Source: Terriglobia bacterium
GTDB taxonomy: Bacteria; Acidobacteriota; Terriglobia; Terriglobales; Acidobacteriaceae
Direction: 5' to 3'
Length of the DNA stretch: 36,694 nucleotides
Assembly: GCA_020073645.1 (NCBI GenBank)
Contig: JAIQET010000041.1
Span: 1-36,694, forward strand
Numbering within the stretch: position 1 is the first letter of the stretch; every line of letters starts with the position of its first letter. Below the pieces are notes generated by a model, which had not been told where the DNA came from, made no database searches, and was given only the letters and a program-made list of their open reading frames with translations. A program made the position numbers and the translations under genes. Positions 1 to 7,293 of this stretch are shown here, piece by piece.

Positions 1-266
<266 letters not shown>

Positions 267-691
267 AAAATTTACTCGGTGCAGAAAAACAGTCGTTGGT
301 CATTGGTCGCTGGTCGTTGGTCCGAAACTGGACGCGGCAGCGGCGGCTTCAGAATGTTGTCAGAACCTGGACGAATCTGAAGACAAGTTTCGCATCGTCG
401 CCAGAACTTGGGCGGCGCGAAACAAGAAAGGCGACCGACGGCTGTGCGCCGACGAAAAGCCGATGTAGTTTGGCTGAAATCGGAAGTAACCAAAGAAGAA
501 AGTAAGCCAACCCAATCTATTCAGTTGTGAGGCATCGTCCTCAGGATCTTTGAAAGATCGTCGCTCACCAGCGACACCGAGATGGCGGAAAGATCCTTCG
601 GCTGCAAAGAACGCAGCCTCAGGATTTCGGCAGCAGGCTCCCATTCGCCGCCTGGCGGCGGCTGCATTCACGCCTGCTAAACGCCTCAAGT
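267..691. other. 23S-5S spacer, long and repeat-rich
   Basis: About 425 bases separate the 23S and 5S genes, which is long for this spacer. It holds a heptamer array (292-322) and an imperfect hairpin around 588-640, where a GATCCTTCGGCTGC arm faces a GCAGCCTCAGGAT-like arm. No tRNA could be recognised. Short open frames exist on both strands, but none has a ribosome binding site or a recognisable protein; I treat the stretch as non-coding precursor rRNA spacer. Confidence 0.7.
292..322. repeat. Degenerate heptamer array in the rRNA spacer
   Basis: Four consecutive 7-base units (GTCGTTG, GTCATTG, GTCGCTG, GTCGTTG) followed by GTC. The design, a 7-bp period with a GT-rich start and variable middle, recurs at 13074-13101, 13220-13247 and 13440-13488 with different unit sequences. 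It resembles in style the short tandemly repeated heptamers known from cyanobacteria; no function is evident. Confidence 0.75.
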
Positions 692-810
692 TGTCGGTGA
701 TCTTACCGCGGGGGATCCACCCGTTCCCATCCCGAACACGGCAGTTAAGCCCCGCAGGGCCGATTGTACTGCACGCGAAAGTGTGTGGGAGAGTAGGTCG
801 TTGCCGGCAT
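692..810 (+). rRNA. rrf: 5S ribosomal RNA
   Basis: A complete 5S gene of about 119 nt. The 5' end TGTCGGTGA pairs with the 3' end TTGCCGGCA to form the terminal helix, with G-U wobbles. Conserved internal blocks are present: CCACCCGTTCCCATCCCGAACACGG-type loop B/C sequence around 716-742, AGTTAAGC, and GAGAGTAGGTCG near the 3' end. It is directly followed by a strong terminator. The segment from about 750 is repeated at 1521-1589. Confidence 0.95.
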
Positions 811-814
811 AAAT

Positions 815-847
815 AAAGGCCACGCTCAGAAATGAGCGTGGCCTTTT
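815..847 (+). terminator. Intrinsic terminator of the rRNA operon
   Basis: A perfect 14-bp stem (815-828 with 833-846) closed by a GAAA tetraloop and ending in TTTT. It begins five bases after the 5S gene. A structural twin with the same stem length and the same loop, but seven different consecutive base pairs, lies at 1583-1615. Confidence 0.95.
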
Positions 848-863
848 CCGTTGTTTGAGTCTC

Positions 864-1595
864 TCAGGTTCGGTTCGACAGTCTCACAATATCCTGCCAG
901 TTCTGTAACAACCGCGTCATTTTCAAACGACGCTCAGTTTCCCCACGAGGGTACTTGTGCCATTCTCGAAGATCATTGAGCTTCAAGCGCCGAACATCGT
1001 TCACGAAAAAGGAAAACGTTTGGCGTTCAAGCTCGCTAGAAAGATCAATGAAGTCTTGTCTCACTACGATGCCTGCTTGCGGATACCGCTCCGAGGGAAT
1101 TCCAGCGAGGTGCATGTGCAGCGTGACTAGATAGTCTTGGACGAAATTAAGCTCTCTCGTTGTGGCCACACTCAGCCACGTCGATCCTGATCCCGTCTCG
1201 GTCGTCGCATGATGGAACCAGCCCTCGAAGGTCTCCTTAGAAGAGAGTACTTGGGGGGCGCGTAGCACTTCACCGCTGGCATCTACACCACCCAATGCAA
1301 CCATCACCCGCATCTCCAGGGCGATCTGGATGACTCTCTCGTGGGCCTCAATGCGCCGCTCTAACAACTTTCCCCAAAGCTGGAGGTCATAGTCGCGTTT
1401 TCGCAATAGCCACGAGGCAAAGAACGACAGGAAACCACCTCCCATGGCTCCAACTAGGCCAAACACTGCACTTGCGTGCTGCTCAAGAAACTGCGCCAAG
1501 CCAGTCCCGGCCACGGGCACCCCCGAAGGGATTGTACTGCACGCGAAAGTGTGTGGGAGAGTAGGTCGTTGTCGGCATAAATAAAGGCCGATCAT
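864..1595 (-). CDS. Hypothetical single-TM membrane protein trapped between 5S repeats
   Basis: The open frame is 243 codons; I do not recognise a family. About residues 43-65 form one hydrophobic segment (SAVFGLVGAMGGGFLSFF) followed by a positively charged boundary (LLRKRD), suggesting a short outside N-terminus and a cytoplasmic domain of about 175 residues rich in helix-forming sequence. The first 22-25 residues of the open frame are encoded by the antisense of the 5S repeat, so the ATG at 1595 is probably not native. Alternative starts are GTG at 1520, GTG at 1514 or TTG at 1499, none with a clear ribosome binding site. The native N-terminus may have been lost at the junction near 1521-1530. 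The gene runs against the rRNA operon, with its stop only 17 bases beyond the first 5S terminator. It could be a passenger of a small insertion. Confidence 0.55.
   Translation of the reverse strand: MIGLYLCRQRPTLPHTFACSTIPSGVPVAGTGLAQFLEQHASAVFGLVGAMGGGFLSFFASWLLRKRDYDLQLWGKLLERRIEAHERVIQIALEMRVMVALGGVDASGEVLRAPQVLSSKETFEGWFHHATTETGSGSTWLSVATTRELNFVQDYLVTLHMHLAGIPSERYPQAGIVVRQDFIDLSSELERQTFSFFVNDVRRLKLNDLREWHKYPRGETERRLKMTRLLQNWQDIVRLSNRT
1521..1589 (+). pseudogene. 5'-truncated second copy of the 5S rRNA gene
   Basis: Bases 1530-1589 match 762-821 at 59 of 60 positions (the exception is C at 804 versus T at 1572). Weaker similarity (CCCCG[C/A]AGGG with a 3-base deletion) extends the match to about 1521. 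The first 58 or so bases of 5S are missing, so it cannot form the terminal helix and is not a functional rRNA. It is followed by its own terminator. It is either the remnant of a tandem 5S gene or the displaced end created by an insertion into the 5S 3' end. Confidence 0.9.
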
Positions 1596-1615
1596 GGAAA
1601 CATGATCGGCCTTTT
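1583..1615 (+). terminator. Terminator following the truncated 5S copy
   Basis: A 14-bp perfect stem (1583-1596 with 1601-1614), GAAA tetraloop and TTTT tail. Outer AAAGGCC/GGCCTTT pairs are identical to the terminator at 815-847, while the inner seven base pairs are all changed on both arms, so pairing is fully kept. Confidence 0.9.
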
Positions 1616-1630
1616 CCGTTTGCAGGAAAC

Positions 1631-1758
1631 GTGTGGAGCGGACACTCCTGTCCGCTTAAGCCGGCACCTTTTCCACTGTCCGGTGGATGGGATTTCCTCA
1701 GCCCATGAAGCAGGCCGATCACGGGCCGCTATGGCGGACAGGAGTGTCCGCCCCACAC
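1631..1758. repeat. 128-bp inverted-repeat element
   Basis: A 25-base arm at 1631-1655 is the reverse complement of 1734-1758 at 24 of 25 positions. Each arm is itself partly palindromic (GGACA-N4-TGTCC). The interior of 78 bases has no gene. The form suits a small non-autonomous repeat (REP/BIME- or MITE-like). It lies in the 1616-1915 intergenic region upstream of the nitrilase gene; no flanking target-site duplication was identified. Confidence 0.7.
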
Positions 1759-1794
1759 GGACACGCACGGCGATTGCGTGCCAGCTTGGCGTGC

Positions 1795-1823
1795 TTGACA
1801 CCCGGCTGGCTCCGGTATTGAAT
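1795..1823 (+). promoter_or_regulatory. Candidate sigma-70 promoter for the nitrilase gene
   Basis: A perfect TTGACA at 1795-1800 is followed after 17 bases by TTGAAT (1818-1823), with TATTGA also available at 1816. This would give a leader of about 85 bases before the nitrilase start at 1916. The -10 match is modest. Confidence 0.35.
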
Positions 1824-1915
1824 ATCCGGCACTGAGCTTGGGCTTGGAGAGCGGCAGAAGGCGGCGCTAAGTCTCTGCGGCTCGCATCAAAATCCAGATT
1901 CATGACAGGTCACCA

Positions 1916-3031
1916 ATGAAACCAGCCGGCAAAGTTCTGGGCGGGCGAAGCAAGGTCAAGGTAGCCGTTGTACAGACTCCACCTGTGTATCTGGATCGGG
2001 GAAAAACGGTCGAGCGGGCCTGCCAGAAGATCGCGGAAGCCGCCAGTCAGGGCGCGGAGTTGATCGCCTTCACGGAAACCTGGCTGGCGGGCTATCCCTA
2101 TTGGAGTGAAGGTTGGGGATCGAAGCTGCAGGAGTGGATCCCGGTTCGAGTTCGCTTCTATGACAATGCCCTCCTGATTCCCAGCGAAGACACCGATCGT
2201 CTATGCCAGGCGGCAGCGAAGGCGAATGCGCACGTGGTCATCGGCTGCAACGAACTCGACTCTCGCCCGGGCGTACACACCCTCTACAACACGCTCCTGT
2301 TCATTGAGCGTTCGGGAAGGATCCTCGGCCGCCACCGCAAGACTGTGCCGACCTTTGTGGAGCGGGCGGTGTGGGGATTTGGCGACGGCGCCGATCTGGT
2401 CACCTATGAAACCGACATCGGCCGGATCGGTGGGCTGATCTGCGGCGAGCACCTGATGCCGCTCATCCGCGCCCGCATGATCGAACAAGGTGAAGACTTT
2501 CACATCGCGGTTTTTCCCGGAGCCTTCTCCCTGCACACCGGCCCCAAGCTCGAAGAGCCTGACTTGCAGGGTGAGTTTTTCTGGGGACACACCTTGACCC
2601 GCGCCCACGCCATGGAAGCCGGAGCGTTTGTGTTGTCAGCTTGCGGCTACATGACAAGAGAAGACCTGCCCGCCGACTTCCCGCTCGCCGATACGGTGAG
2701 CCTCGACTATGCCCACGGTGGAAGCCAGGTGGTGGCGCCGCTTGGCATTCCCCTGGTCCCGCCTACATCGGGAGACACGATCTTGTACGCCGAATGTCAG
2801 GCTGACATGATCAAAGTCTGGAAAGCCATCATTGATACCGTGGGCCACTACGCGCGGCCGGATATTGTGCGCCTGCAGTTCATGAAAGACGAGGCTGCCT
2901 TGGCCGATGCCGCCAAGCAAGCGCTTGCAGGAACCTCCCGAGACCGGTTGGAAATGACCGCCGAACGCCACGAACTGAGCCGTCAGCAATTGGAGTCGGA
3001 GATCGAGCGCCTGACGGAAAAGGCAGGCTGA
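1916..3031 (+). CDS. Nitrilase (C-N hydrolase family)
   Basis: A 371-residue enzyme expected to hydrolyse a nitrile to the carboxylic acid and ammonia in the cytoplasm. The catalytic triad of the nitrilase superfamily is visible: Glu54 in AFTETWLAGYP, Lys142 in RHRKTVPT and Cys176 in GGLICGEHLMP. The spacing and the CxEH arrangement after the nucleophile point to the true nitrilase/cyanide hydratase branch rather than amidases or N-carbamoylases, although CGEH replaces the commoner CWEH. Length is normal for the branch. The last 25 residues are a charged helix. The ATG at 1916 has only a weak AGGT upstream. A cysteine hydrolase gene follows after 67 bases in the same direction, so the two may act together. 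Substrate cannot be told from sequence. Confidence 0.88.
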   Translation: MKPAGKVLGGRSKVKVAVVQTPPVYLDRGKTVERACQKIAEAASQGAELIAFTETWLAGYPYWSEGWGSKLQEWIPVRVRFYDNALLIPSEDTDRLCQAAAKANAHVVIGCNELDSRPGVHTLYNTLLFIERSGRILGRHRKTVPTFVERAVWGFGDGADLVTYETDIGRIGGLICGEHLMPLIRARMIEQGEDFHIAVFPGAFSLHTGPKLEEPDLQGEFFWGHTLTRAHAMEAGAFVLSACGYMTREDLPADFPLADTVSLDYAHGGSQVVAPLGIPLVPPTSGDTILYAECQADMIKVWKAIIDTVGHYARPDIVRLQFMKDEAALADAAKQALAGTSRDRLEMTAERHELSRQQLESEIERLTEKAG

Positions 3032-3098
3032 GGCAAGCTGCCCGGTGGCGTAGCCGAGTTTCCAGGAGCGAACTCAAAAAGGGAAGAAAGGACATCTC

Positions 3099-3764
3099 AT
3101 GCCGGCCGGGCCCAGCGCCACAGGAAAAGAATTCTTCGCCATCGACCCCCACCGCTGCGCACTCATCATCATTGACATGCAAAACGCATTCGTCGCGGAG
3201 GGTGCCCCCTTCGAGACCCCGGGTGCGCGTGCCATGATCCCACGCGTGGAGCGCCTGATCCGGCGCGCCCGCGAGCTGAAGATGCCGATTGTGTGGACAC
3301 AGTCAGACCATCGTCCTCCCTACGGCGGCCTCATGCTGCGCAAGTTTCCCGCGATCGCCGAGGATCGGGTCTTGTGGCAGGGCGAACCCAGCTTCGACAT
3401 GTATCCCGAAATGCTTCAACCAGCAGAAGGGTCTCTGGAATACCGGATCATCAAGCACAAGTTCGATGCCTTCTTTGAGACGGACCTCGATGCCATTCTG
3501 CGCTTTCACAAAGTGGACACGGTGATCATTACCGGAACTGCGACCAATGCCTGCTGTGAGTCCACCGCCCGCACCGCGTTTATGCGCGACTATAAGGTGG
3601 TTTTCCCGAGCGATGCCAACGCCACGTTCGATCAAGCCATGCACGACGCCACCCTGAAGAACATTGACCTGCTCTTCGGCCGAGTGGTGTCCACCGAAGA
3701 ACTGCTGGCGGAGATGGGAGAGCATCTCCCTGCCTTGCGCGAACTGGATCGCGCCGCCGGGTAA
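3099..3764 (+). CDS. Isochorismatase-family cysteine hydrolase
   Basis: A 221-residue hydrolase of the isochorismatase/nicotinamidase/N-carbamoylsarcosine amidohydrolase fold. The triad is Asp26 (ALIIIDMQNAF), Lys119 (IIKHKFDAFFET) and Cys152 (TNACCESTARTAF). The Cys means amide or ureide hydrolysis is likelier than isochorismate cleavage, since isochorismatases lack it. A good ribosome binding site (AAAGGA, 6 bases before ATG) fixes the start. The gene sits 67 bases behind the nitrilase; an inference is sequential release of ammonia from a nitrile- or amide-containing compound. The next gene is convergent. Confidence 0.88.
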   Translation: MPAGPSATGKEFFAIDPHRCALIIIDMQNAFVAEGAPFETPGARAMIPRVERLIRRARELKMPIVWTQSDHRPPYGGLMLRKFPAIAEDRVLWQGEPSFDMYPEMLQPAEGSLEYRIIKHKFDAFFETDLDAILRFHKVDTVIITGTATNACCESTARTAFMRDYKVVFPSDANATFDQAMHDATLKNIDLLFGRVVSTEELLAEMGEHLPALRELDRAAG

Positions 3765-3831
3765 GTCAAAGCCGCAATCCCGGCGGCACCAGGGAGCGTA
3801 AATTGGTTCTTGTTCGCTGATGTCGATAACG

Positions 3832-5220
3832 CTACCGGGCGCGAGCGATCACCAACGTCAGATCATCTTCTTGCTCGCCTAACCTGAATTGTTCCGCAGC
3901 GTTCTCTATGTTTTGCAATATGCTCGCAGCCTCCAGGGCCCGGTTCCTCCGCAGCGTTTCCAGGAGACGCGTTTCGCCGAATTCTTCTCCACTATGGCCG
4001 GTTGTCTCCGTGACCCCGTCGGTATAGATACTCAAGACGTCTCCGGGTTCCAGCTGAGCTTCGGCGACGGAACATTCCCAATCCAAGAACAGGCCAAGTA
4101 CCGTGGCGGTCGCGTTAAGTCTCTCCACCGCACCTCCCTTGCGGAGCAGCAGGGGCGGGTTATGTCCGCAATTGACATAATGCAGGGTCCGTGTGGCATC
4201 GCTATACTGCCCCAAGAAAAACGTGGCGTAACGGTCTCTTGGAGTGTGGTTGTAGAAGTGGCGATTCACCGAGGCGACTAACTGGGGAAGACCTTTCGAG
4301 CCAGTGCCGTGTTCGCTGTGGAGGCATCCCTGCAGATTTGCCATCAGCAGGGCAGCCGCGATGCCCTTTCCTGCAACATCCGCCAACACGAACCCCACCT
4401 CTCCCGGACCCATATCGAGAAAGTCGTAGTAATCTCCTCCTATCGTGCGTGCCTGGATGCAGTTTCCGGCGTAATCGAGCGTCTCTAACGGCGGTTTCTC
4501 CTGAGGTAGGAGTCTGCTCTGTACAACGCGAGCACGCATCAGCGGTTCGGCATCCTTTAGTTGACCCAGATCCAATTTCCAGATGTCTACATCCGGTGTC
4601 AGACACTCAAGGCCGGCCTGGCCTTCCGTAGCAGTATCCTGCGCATCGGTCCACACCACCCGGAAGGGTGCTCTCCGGTCACCGCACTCGACCTTGACAA
4701 TTTCGCCGCGTTCGAGCGGTTCTTCAAGGCCAGCAAGGCGCACTCCCGAGTTGGAGATATCCACGGTGTAGGCCAACCGAGGCTCCAGACCTGGGGCCGA
4801 CCGGCATAAACGTACGGGCAGCTCTATCCTTACTCGCTCTTCTTTCCGCTCGCCGTAATGAGCCAGTGCCGCGGTGATCGCCTCCGTCAAGACTGATTTT
4901 TCGCAAGGCTTCATAAGGAAGCGGAAAATGCAGCCTTCGTTGACCGCTTTTGCTGCGCCATTGAGATCGGCGTGGCCCGTGAGTACGAGTCTCATTGTGT
5001 TGGGGGCGATTTGGCGCGCATGCTTCAGGAATTGCACTCCATCCATGCCGGCCATCTGCATGTCGGAAACAACGATCGCAAAAGGACCGTGATTGCGGAG
5101 CAATACCAGGCCGTCTTCACCGCTGACGGCGGTTGCAACGTCGAACTTGCTTTGCAGCATTTTCCTGTAGCATTTCAATGCTGCCGGTTCATCGTCCACG
5201 AACAGGATCTTCTTAGTCAC
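3832..5220 (-). CDS. Response regulator with PilZ and PP2C (SpoIIE) phosphatase domains
   Basis: A 462-residue signalling protein. Residues 1-115: receiver domain with the acidic pair in FVDDEP, phospho-acceptor Asp near 53 (VVSDMQMAGMDG), LTGHAD and the Lys of LMKPCE. Residues about 125-205: PilZ domain with both c-di-GMP signatures, RxxxR (RKEER) and DxSxxG (DISNSG). Residues about 250-460: PPM/SpoIIE phosphatase with GGDYYD, LADVAGKG, YTDGVTET and a final DDLTL metal-binding motif. It would dephosphorylate a Ser/Thr target, classically an anti-anti-sigma factor, under control of phosphorylation and c-di-GMP. The start chosen is GTG at 5220, preceded by AAAAGG at 7 bases; a GTG at 5238 would add six residues. 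No kinase or STAS partner is adjacent. Confidence 0.88.
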   Translation of the reverse strand: MTKKILFVDDEPAALKCYRKMLQSKFDVATAVSGEDGLVLLRNHGPFAIVVSDMQMAGMDGVQFLKHARQIAPNTMRLVLTGHADLNGAAKAVNEGCIFRFLMKPCEKSVLTEAITAALAHYGERKEERVRIELPVRLCRSAPGLEPRLAYTVDISNSGVRLAGLEEPLERGEIVKVECGDRRAPFRVVWTDAQDTATEGQAGLECLTPDVDIWKLDLGQLKDAEPLMRARVVQSRLLPQEKPPLETLDYAGNCIQARTIGGDYYDFLDMGPGEVGFVLADVAGKGIAAALLMANLQGCLHSEHGTGSKGLPQLVASVNRHFYNHTPRDRYATFFLGQYSDATRTLHYVNCGHNPPLLLRKGGAVERLNATATVLGLFLDWECSVAEAQLEPGDVLSIYTDGVTETTGHSGEEFGETRLLETLRRNRALEAASILQNIENAAEQFRLGEQEDDLTLVIARAR

Positions 5221-5562
5221 GAGACAGCCTTTTCCCACATCAACTTATTCAAGACGTCGGTTTCAGGGTTTCTGCTCTGTGTTGAACGGCGCGTCCGCAC
5301 AGACCGATATGTGTCTTGGTCGCGGACGACAACGCTTCTATGTATTTTCCACCTTCCGTGGCTGCATTCGCGGTGATCGCGGGAATCTGAGCATTACCAA
5401 AGTGTTTCCCGGGGCGGGGACCCCTTATTGCCAACTGCTGTGTTTTCATAAGGTTCGGCGGTGCGAGGGCCGTGCTGATGTCGGGGCCAAAGTCAGTCTT
5501 GGGGATCTGAACCTCACTAGGAAAGATTGCAGGAATTATGAGGTGAGTGGTGAGTTATAGGC
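5221..5562. other. Intergenic region upstream of the phosphatase gene
   Basis: Between the phosphatase start and the terminator of the lipoprotein gene. Open frames here are short, lack ribosome binding sites and look random. It must hold the minus-strand promoter of the phosphatase gene, but I see no convincing -35/-10 pair. Confidence 0.5.
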
Positions 5563-5594
5563 AAAAGGCCACGTTCGCTGGTGAGCGTGGCCTT
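5563..5594 (-). terminator. Intrinsic terminator of the lipoprotein gene
   Basis: Stem of 12 pairs with one T-G wobble (5583-5594 with 5565-5576), a 6-base loop and TTTT in the minus-strand sense, starting 12 bases after the stop of the gene at 5606. The stem sequence AAGGCCACG/CGTGGCCTT is closely related to the 5S terminator at 815-847. Confidence 0.75.
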
Positions 5595-5605
5595 CCTGCC
5601 GCACG

Positions 5606-6529
5606 TTATTGACTGTTGCTATCCCCGGAAACACTCGTTGCATGTGCTACCTCGGGAACGTCGACGGGCTGTATCTTCACCGTGGAGAGAATCCAATTCA
5701 ACTTGCGGAAGACCTGGTCGCGATCGACTGCTTTGAGCCCATCGCCAGAGTCTTCAGAAGTCGTTTCCAGTCCCACTGCGAATTCGTAGCACATCCCATT
5801 CTGGAAGACGTGATAGTACTTCGCATCGGCCTGCCTGGTTTGCGCTTCGGCGTACGCTTGGATTTCGTTGAACTCGGTGGCCCCGACTTTCGCTTTCGAT
5901 GGGATGAGCGGCTCGGCGTCCGGACCGCCCGTCTCCGGCCACGCGAATTGCTCACATTGGGCCGAGGTCAGCTTCGGATTCACGCTGACATTGAAAAATG
6001 CCGAGGTAAAGTCGGTGCCCGCGTACATGCTGCCGGGCAGCTCCACCGCGGTCAGCGTGCTTCCACCGGGCTGGACAAAATTCATTTCCACCGGTCCCAG
6101 GCCATCCCACTGCAGATTGGCCTCGTCGCCTTCCTTGAGGTTGTAATGCTTGGGATAGCGGAAAGAGACTCCGTAGGCAGGGTTGGTGTAGGCAGACAAC
6201 TTATGCTGCCGGGACGCCCTGTGCACGGGCTTCTTTACCTCCGGCGGCTGGGTCGCGGCCGCAGGCGGGGGTGATGGTGCAGCGGGTGCAGCCGCAACCG
6301 GCGTCGCCTGAGGCGCCTGATTGGAAGTAGCGGCGGGTTTGCTGGATGATCCTTTCGAACAACCGCTGGTCAGCAAGAACGCCGTCAGCACCGCTGCTGC
6401 CAGCGATGCACCGGCGAGCGCCGCGCTTGTTCGCTTGCCGCTGGACTTTCTTTCGCGCGGGTTTGAGATGTTCTGTGCTGCTTTTCCTTCTGGTTTTCCT
6501 GATAAGCCGAGCTGTGTGAACTGTGCCAT
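5606..6529 (-). CDS. Probable lipoprotein, proline/alanine-rich linker and conserved C-terminal domain
   Basis: A 307-residue protein of unknown function. After a charged N-terminus of about 35 residues comes a hydrophobic segment ending in LLTSGCS, which fits a lipobox and would anchor the protein by a lipidated Cys; the long N-terminal extension is unusual for a lipoprotein, so a signal anchor is possible. Next is a Pro/Ala-rich linker of about 45 residues with a Lys/His/Arg-rich stretch, then a domain starting near YTNPAYGVSFRYPKHY, the opening usual for proteins that fit PsbP/Mog1-like extracytoplasmic folds. The start at 6529 has AGGAGA six bases upstream; an upstream ATG at 6772 would add 81 residues without a ribosome binding site. 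The terminator lies just downstream. Confidence 0.7.
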   Translation of the reverse strand: MAQFTQLGLSGKPEGKAAQNISNPRERKSSGKRTSAALAGASLAAAVLTAFLLTSGCSKGSSSKPAATSNQAPQATPVAAAPAAPSPPPAAATQPPEVKKPVHRASRQHKLSAYTNPAYGVSFRYPKHYNLKEGDEANLQWDGLGPVEMNFVQPGGSTLTAVELPGSMYAGTDFTSAFFNVSVNPKLTSAQCEQFAWPETGGPDAEPLIPSKAKVGATEFNEIQAYAEAQTRQADAKYYHVFQNGMCYEFAVGLETTSEDSGDGLKAVDRDQVFRKLNWILSTVKIQPVDVPEVAHATSVSGDSNSQ

Positions 6530-6936
6530 ATTCGTCTCCTGTTCTGGTTCCCCAGTCGCAGGCGATGGGAGCACGATGGCAGCCGTTGGGGAACTGACTG
6601 ATTCCACAAGAATTACAGGAGATTTCTCGTAGAAAGGCCGTGGGTCGCGGGACACGCTGTGGCTGGCAAGACACGTCGCAGGACGGACTCCCGGGGAGTG
6701 CGACGGGTTGGCCCCTTCCCCTGTCCAATTCCGGACAGCACATCCCGCAAGCGCACACCCTGCCCGCTGCACCGCCAGCCCCTCGCCGTTCCAAGCATCT
6801 GCAAATCAACGGACTCCCATCGCCCAGAAAAAGGCATCCGGCGTGCTCTTGACAGCAGGGAGTAGAGTATCTACATGCCGTGGATGTAGAATATCTACAT
6901 CCAGGCTGCCATGTCCGGGCTGTTATGTGAGGGGCC
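6530..6936. other. Divergent intergenic region between lipoprotein and padR
   Basis: About 400 bases between divergent genes. The right end holds the padR promoter and operator (6849-6903, described separately). In the remaining 300 bases I see no gene, repeat or clear promoter. Confidence 0.5.
6849..6903 (+). promoter_or_regulatory. padR promoter region with PadR-type operator
   Basis: A perfect 10-bp inverted repeat, TGGATGTAGA (6881-6890) and TCTACATCCA (6894-6903), with a 3-base centre. Its core ATGT-N9-ACAT is the kind of dyad bound by PadR-family repressors. A further half-site TATCTACAT lies at 6868-6876. TAGAAT at 6887-6892, a 5/6 match to a -10 box, lies inside the dyad, and a perfect TTGACA is at 6849-6854 (with TACATG 17 bases on). 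Binding here would block transcription of padR and the permease, so autorepression is inferred. Confidence 0.7.
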
Positions 6937-7290
6937 ATGAAGAAGCGCTACCAGAATCGCATTGAGCTGCTGCAGGGGACGCTCGACCTGCTCATCCTGC
7001 AGACCCTGCAGTGGGGACCACAACATGGCTACGGCATCAGCCGTGCCATCCGCCTCCACTCCGGCGAGGTCCTTGAGGTCGAGACGGGCTCTCTGTATCC
7101 AGCCTTGCACCGTCTGGAGCGAGAGGGCTGGATCAAATCCGAGTGGAAGGTCTCTGAGAACAAACAGCGCGTGAAGCAGTATCGGCTCACCGCGTCGGGA
7201 AAGAAGCAGCTGGTGTCTGCGCGTTCTCGCTGGGCACAATTGTCCGGCGCCATCGCCGGCATTCTGAAGCCGATCACGGCGGGAGAGTGA
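6937..7290 (+). CDS. PadR family transcriptional regulator
   Basis: A 117-residue winged-helix repressor. The family N-terminus is clear: LLQGTLDLLILQTLQWGPQHGYGI, then the wing region GSLYPALHRLEREGWI, followed by the KQYRLTASGKKQL strand. The short length and the C-terminus fit the acidobacterial subgroup paired with ADOP permeases. The permease gene starts four bases after the stop, so both are co-transcribed. It probably binds the dyad at 6881-6903 and responds to an unknown, perhaps toxic, ligand. Confidence 0.93.
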   Translation: MKKRYQNRIELLQGTLDLLILQTLQWGPQHGYGISRAIRLHSGEVLEVETGSLYPALHRLEREGWIKSEWKVSENKQRVKQYRLTASGKKQLVSARSRWAQLSGAIAGILKPITAGE

Positions 7291-7293
7291 CCT

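Noticed and set aside
1521..1589. Functional second 5S gene
   Set aside because: The 5' half is missing, so the terminal helix and most of the 5S fold cannot form.
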